NCBI GenBank assembly: GCA_001795245.1
Contig: MGOD01000014.1
Span: 14,757-21,307, forward strand
Direction of reading: 5' to 3'
DNA: 6,551 bases
Source of the DNA: Chloroflexi bacterium RBG_16_70_13
GTDB lineage: Bacteria > Chloroflexota > Limnocylindria > Limnocylindrales > CSP1-4
Made by a program: the position numbers and the translations under genes. The notes under the pieces are model-generated. The model saw only the letters and a program-made list of their open reading frames with translations. It was not told the DNA's origin and searched no databases. Below are positions 5,823 to 6,551 of the stretch, in pieces. Numbering within the stretch: the first letter of the stretch is position 1; each line of letters opens with the position of its first letter.

Positions 5823-6551
5823 CGGTCGAGTCCTTCCGTGAGCCAGGCCGCGAGGTCGGCGGCGGCGTAGGTGATGACGATGTCGGCCCCGGCCCGGACG
5901 ATCGAGGTCAGCGCCTCGAGGTGTGTCCGTCGGCGGTCGATCCAGCCGAGCCGGGCGGCCGCCTCGATCTGGGCGTGCTCGCCGCTGACCTGGTAGGCCG
6001 CGATGGGGAGCTCGAAGCGGGCCCGGGCGGCGGCAAGGATGTCGAGCGACGGCATCGCCGGCTTGACGAGCAGGGCGTCGGCGCCCTCGGCGACGTCGAT
6101 CGCCATCTCGCGCATCGCCTCGCGCCGGTTGGCCGGGTCCATCTGGTAGCCCCGCCGATCCCCGAAGGCCGGGGCGGAATCCGCGGCTTCGCGGAACGGG
6201 CCGTAGTAGGCCGACGCGGTCTTGGCGGCGTAGGCCAGGATCGAGGTGCCGCTGAAGCCGGCCGTATCGAGGCCGGCCCGGATCGCCGCGACCTGGCCGT
6301 CCATCATCGCGCTCGGGGCGACGATGTCGGCGCCGGCCCGTGCCTGGGAGATCGCGGTGGCAGCGAGCAGCCCGATGGCGGCGTCGTTGTCCACGCTGCC
6401 GTCGGGGAGGATCGGGCCGCAGTGCCCGTGGGCGGTGTACTCGCACAGGCAGGTATCCGCGATCAGGACGAGGTCCGGGTCCGCGTCACGGAGGCGACGG
6501 AGGGTCGCCTGGACGATCCCGTCCTCGATCCACGCCCCGGAGCCCTCGGCG
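5819..6551 (-). CDS. hemB: Porphobilinogen synthase / delta-aminolevulinic acid dehydratase (HemB), 5' end cut off
   Basis: This enzyme condenses two 5-aminolevulinate molecules into porphobilinogen. The window holds 243 codons; roughly 80 N-terminal residues of the usual 320-330 lie beyond the edge. In visible numbering, Cys34, Cys36 and Cys44 in DTCLCEYTAHGHCG form the catalytic zinc site, so this is a zinc-type rather than a purely magnesium-type enzyme. Lys110 in AYAAKTASAYYGPFREA and Lys163 in LLVKPAMPSLDI are the two Schiff-base lysines. Tyr186 and Ser189 in AYQVSGE and Tyr228 in VITYAA match substrate contacts known in the family. One oddity is SGEH (His192) where the family nearly always has SGEY. 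The frame reads through to 6550 without a stop, so a GTG start inside the window is not credible. The TGA overlaps hemL ATG by four bases. Confidence 0.97.
   Translation of the reverse strand, partial: AEGSGAWIEDGIVQATLRRLRDADPDLVLIADTCLCEYTAHGHCGPILPDGSVDNDAAIGLLAATAISQARAGADIVAPSAMMDGQVAAIRAGLDTAGFSGTSILAYAAKTASAYYGPFREAADSAPAFGDRRGYQMDPANRREAMREMAIDVAEGADALLVKPAMPSLDILAAARARFELPIAAYQVSGEHAQIEAAARLGWIDRRRTHLEALTSIVRAGADIVITYAAADLAAWLTEGLDR
5831..5837 (-). promoter_or_regulatory. Ribosome-binding site of hemL
   Basis: GGAAGGA on the minus strand lies within the end of hemB, 8 nt before the hemL ATG at 5822. It fixes the hemL start that also fits the family N-terminus. Confidence 0.7.

Noticed and set aside
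5823..6446. Upstream extension of the hemL frame to about 641 codons
   Set aside because: The extension is an out-of-frame reading of hemB. The hemL family N-terminus, ribosome-binding site and ATGA overlap all place the start at 5822.

Overview
The window is a very GC-rich (roughly 70 % by eye) bacterial segment. It is filled end to end by one block of six minus-strand genes, all for the late part of heme biosynthesis. In the direction of transcription (right to left) they are hemB (5' end cut off by the window edge), hemL, hemE, a ferrochelatase of the coproporphyrin type (hemH/cpfC), a radical SAM/SPASM protein of the NirJ/AhbC/AhbD kind, and hemY/cgoX (3' end cut off by the window edge). 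I see no RNA gene, mobile element, CRISPR array, terminator or promoter. No stretch longer than one base lies between genes.

Layout: 6551-5819 hemB (Zn-type porphobilinogen synthase); 5822-4521 hemL (glutamate-1-semialdehyde aminomutase); 4524-3406 hemE (uroporphyrinogen decarboxylase); 3406-2435 hemH/cpfC; 2438-1245 radical SAM/SPASM protein; 1243-1 hemY/cgoX. Four junctions overlap (ATGA at hemB/hemL, hemL/hemE and hemH/radical SAM; TGATG at hemE/hemH). The last junction has a 1-nt gap. This points to a single, translationally coupled operon whose promoter, and probably hemA, hemC and hemD, lie to the right of the window.

How the genes work together: HemL makes 5-aminolevulinate by the C5 (glutamyl-tRNA) route and HemB condenses it to porphobilinogen. 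HemC and HemD (not in view) would give uroporphyrinogen III, and HemE decarboxylates it to coproporphyrinogen III. No hemF or hemN is present here. The ferrochelatase carries the Tyr of the MAYG motif and the HLEVLYD motif of coproporphyrin ferrochelatases. The simplest reading is the coproporphyrin-dependent route: HemY/CgoX oxidises coproporphyrinogen III to coproporphyrin III, and CpfC inserts iron to give coproheme. The usual last enzyme, ChdC/HemQ, is absent from the window. Its place in the operon is taken by a radical SAM protein whose C-terminal cysteine motif matches heme-modifying radical SAM enzymes, so it is a good candidate for the coproheme decarboxylation step. That assignment is inference.

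Organism: the C5 pathway, a Gram-positive-like ferrochelatase, FAD-type HemY and very high GC fit Actinomycetota or high-GC Chloroflexota. Sequence reading alone cannot choose between them; I lean to Chloroflexota weakly.
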